This document shows positions 63,359 to 64,000 of a DNA stretch of 64,000 nt, one piece after another. Source of the stretch: an uncultured Rhizobiaceae group bacterium (GTDB lineage Bacteria; Pseudomonadota; Alphaproteobacteria; Rhizobiales; Rhizobiaceae). The stretch covers positions 1 to 64,000 of the forward strand of contig CANMVS010000026.1 of assembly GCA_947501445.1 (NCBI GenBank), written 5' to 3'. The position numbers and the translations under genes were made by a program. Each line of letters begins with the position of its first letter. The stretch's first letter is position 1. The notes under the pieces are model-generated. The model did not search any database, had not been told where the DNA came from, and worked only from the letters and a program-made list of their open reading frames with translations.

Positions 63359-64000
63359 ATGGATGAAAGTCAGTATGGAGCCCGTGACAAGCGTGGATAC
63401 TGGAAGCCGGATGTACCGGTTGCCTATCCACCAGCCTTCGTATGGCCGTTGCAACCAAAGCGGTTTTTGACGTGGATTTTTGCTGTTCCGGGGTATTTGT
63501 TCCCCTGGAACGGCCTGTATTTTCTGATTACGCTCGGGTTCTGGTATTTCCTCACGCCATCGTTGGAAACCATGAAGACGCTGTCGCCAGGCTGGATCAC
63601 CTATCTGTTGCTCAGAAATGCGGCATTGGTCTTTGTCTTCGTTGGTGCCTGGCATGCATGGCTTTACATTGGTAAAAAACAGGGAACCAGTTTCAAGTTC
63701 AACGGCAATTGGCCAACCCGCACCAATCCTTCCTTTTTGTTCCGCTCGCAGACCCTGGACAATATGATCTGGACCTTCGCCAGCGCGGTACCCATCTGGA
63801 CTGCTTATGAAGTTCTGTCGTTGTGGTTATATGCAAACGGCACCGTGTTGGGGATGCAATTGAGTGCCAGTCCGGTCTATTTTGTCGTGCTGGCGCTGCT
63901 GATACCCGTTATCCGGGATGTCCATTTTTACTGCATTCACCGGCTTATCCACTGGCCGCCGCTATATCGTCGAATTCACAGTCTGCATCACAAGAACATT
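63359..64000 (+). CDS. Fatty acid hydroxylase/sterol desaturase-family protein (truncated by window end)
   Basis: The frame runs off the window after about 214 residues without a stop codon. Hydrophobic helices (FLTWIFAVPGYLFPW, YFVVLALLIPVIRDV) are followed by HFYCIHRLIHW and IHSLHHK, the first histidine boxes (HxxxH, HxxHH) of the membrane di-iron hydroxylase/desaturase superfamily. The expected third box lies beyond the window. The start is taken at ATG 63359; an in-frame GTG at 63320 is an alternative. It follows the SnoaL-like gene. Confidence 0.8.
   Translation, partial: MDESQYGARDKRGYWKPDVPVAYPPAFVWPLQPKRFLTWIFAVPGYLFPWNGLYFLITLGFWYFLTPSLETMKTLSPGWITYLLLRNAALVFVFVGAWHAWLYIGKKQGTSFKFNGNWPTRTNPSFLFRSQTLDNMIWTFASAVPIWTAYEVLSLWLYANGTVLGMQLSASPVYFVVLALLIPVIRDVHFYCIHRLIHWPPLYRRIHSLHHKNI

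Noticed and set aside
1-64000. tRNA, rRNA, CRISPR arrays, insertion sequences, prophage
   Set aside because: Read by eye for cloverleaf patterns, spaced identical repeats, transposase or integrase proteins; none found. A tRNAscan-SE and ISfinder run would settle it.

Overview
The window is a stretch of an alphaproteobacterial chromosome, most likely from the Rhizobiales/Hyphomicrobiales. The central block dut - prfC - coaBC - ubiB - ubiE - mutM - enoyl-CoA hydratase - rpsT - dnaA - dnaN - recF - moeB is the gene order seen next to dnaA in Brucella-type genomes. Periplasmic-binding-protein ABC importers, a SqdB-like enzyme, an ECF41 sigma factor and a SorC-controlled polyol operon fit the same group. 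Taxonomy below order cannot be settled from the sequence alone.

Layout. 0.1-4.4 kb: an MFS efflux pump divergent from a MerR regulator across a MerR-type promoter, an exported alpha/beta hydrolase, and a class III nucleotide cyclase. 4.6-9.7 kb: a CUT1 sugar ABC operon (ATPase, binding protein, two permeases) ending in a cytochrome b561-like membrane protein and preceded by two tandem LacI-family-type operators. 9.7-11.2 kb: GST and WYL regulator, divergent. 11.4-17.1 kb: a UDP-sulfoquinovose synthase-like enzyme, a BcsB-like periplasmic protein, a processive GT2 synthase and a predicted outer-membrane barrel, which look like an envelope polysaccharide system. 17.3-21.2 kb: LuxR-type response regulator, large hybrid histidine kinase, and a small molybdopterin-fold exported protein. 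21.5-23.5 kb: RidA, an AhpD-like protein and an ECF41 sigma factor, with two exact ECF41-type promoters. 23.7-37.6 kb: housekeeping genes (RNase D-like, YifB, dut, prfC, pirin, Lrp, coaBC, ubiB, ubiE, mutM, enoyl-CoA hydratase, rpsT). 38.4-43.5 kb: dnaA, dnaN, recF, moeB. 43.5-46.1 kb: hydroxyacid dehydrogenase, SH3 protein, P-loop kinase. 46.3-54.6 kb: a complete sorbitol/mannitol operon (HAD phosphatase, SorC regulator, ABC importer, SDR, mannitol dehydrogenase). 54.9-57.3 kb: DUF3291 protein and a DEAD-box helicase with a long structured leader. 57.3-61.3 kb: LysR, 2-oxoglutarate dioxygenase and HD-domain oxygenase resembling the phosphonate pairs PhnY/PhnZ and TmpA/TmpB, then a sugar porter. 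61.8-64 kb: a second ECF sigma, a SnoaL-like exported protein, and a fatty-acid hydroxylase truncated by the window edge.

The observations most worth following are: (1) the sulfoquinovose/BcsB/GT2/outer-membrane locus; (2) a dispersed intergenic repeat of about 90 bp, made of two hairpins joined by a conserved core, in five copies at the 3' ends of unrelated genes, including dnaA; (3) a ribbon-helix-helix antitoxin-type domain fused to the N-terminus of CoaBC; (4) the self-contained ECF41 regulon, readable from its promoters; (5) the PhnY/PhnZ-like pair. No rRNA, tRNA, CRISPR array, insertion sequence or prophage was recognised.
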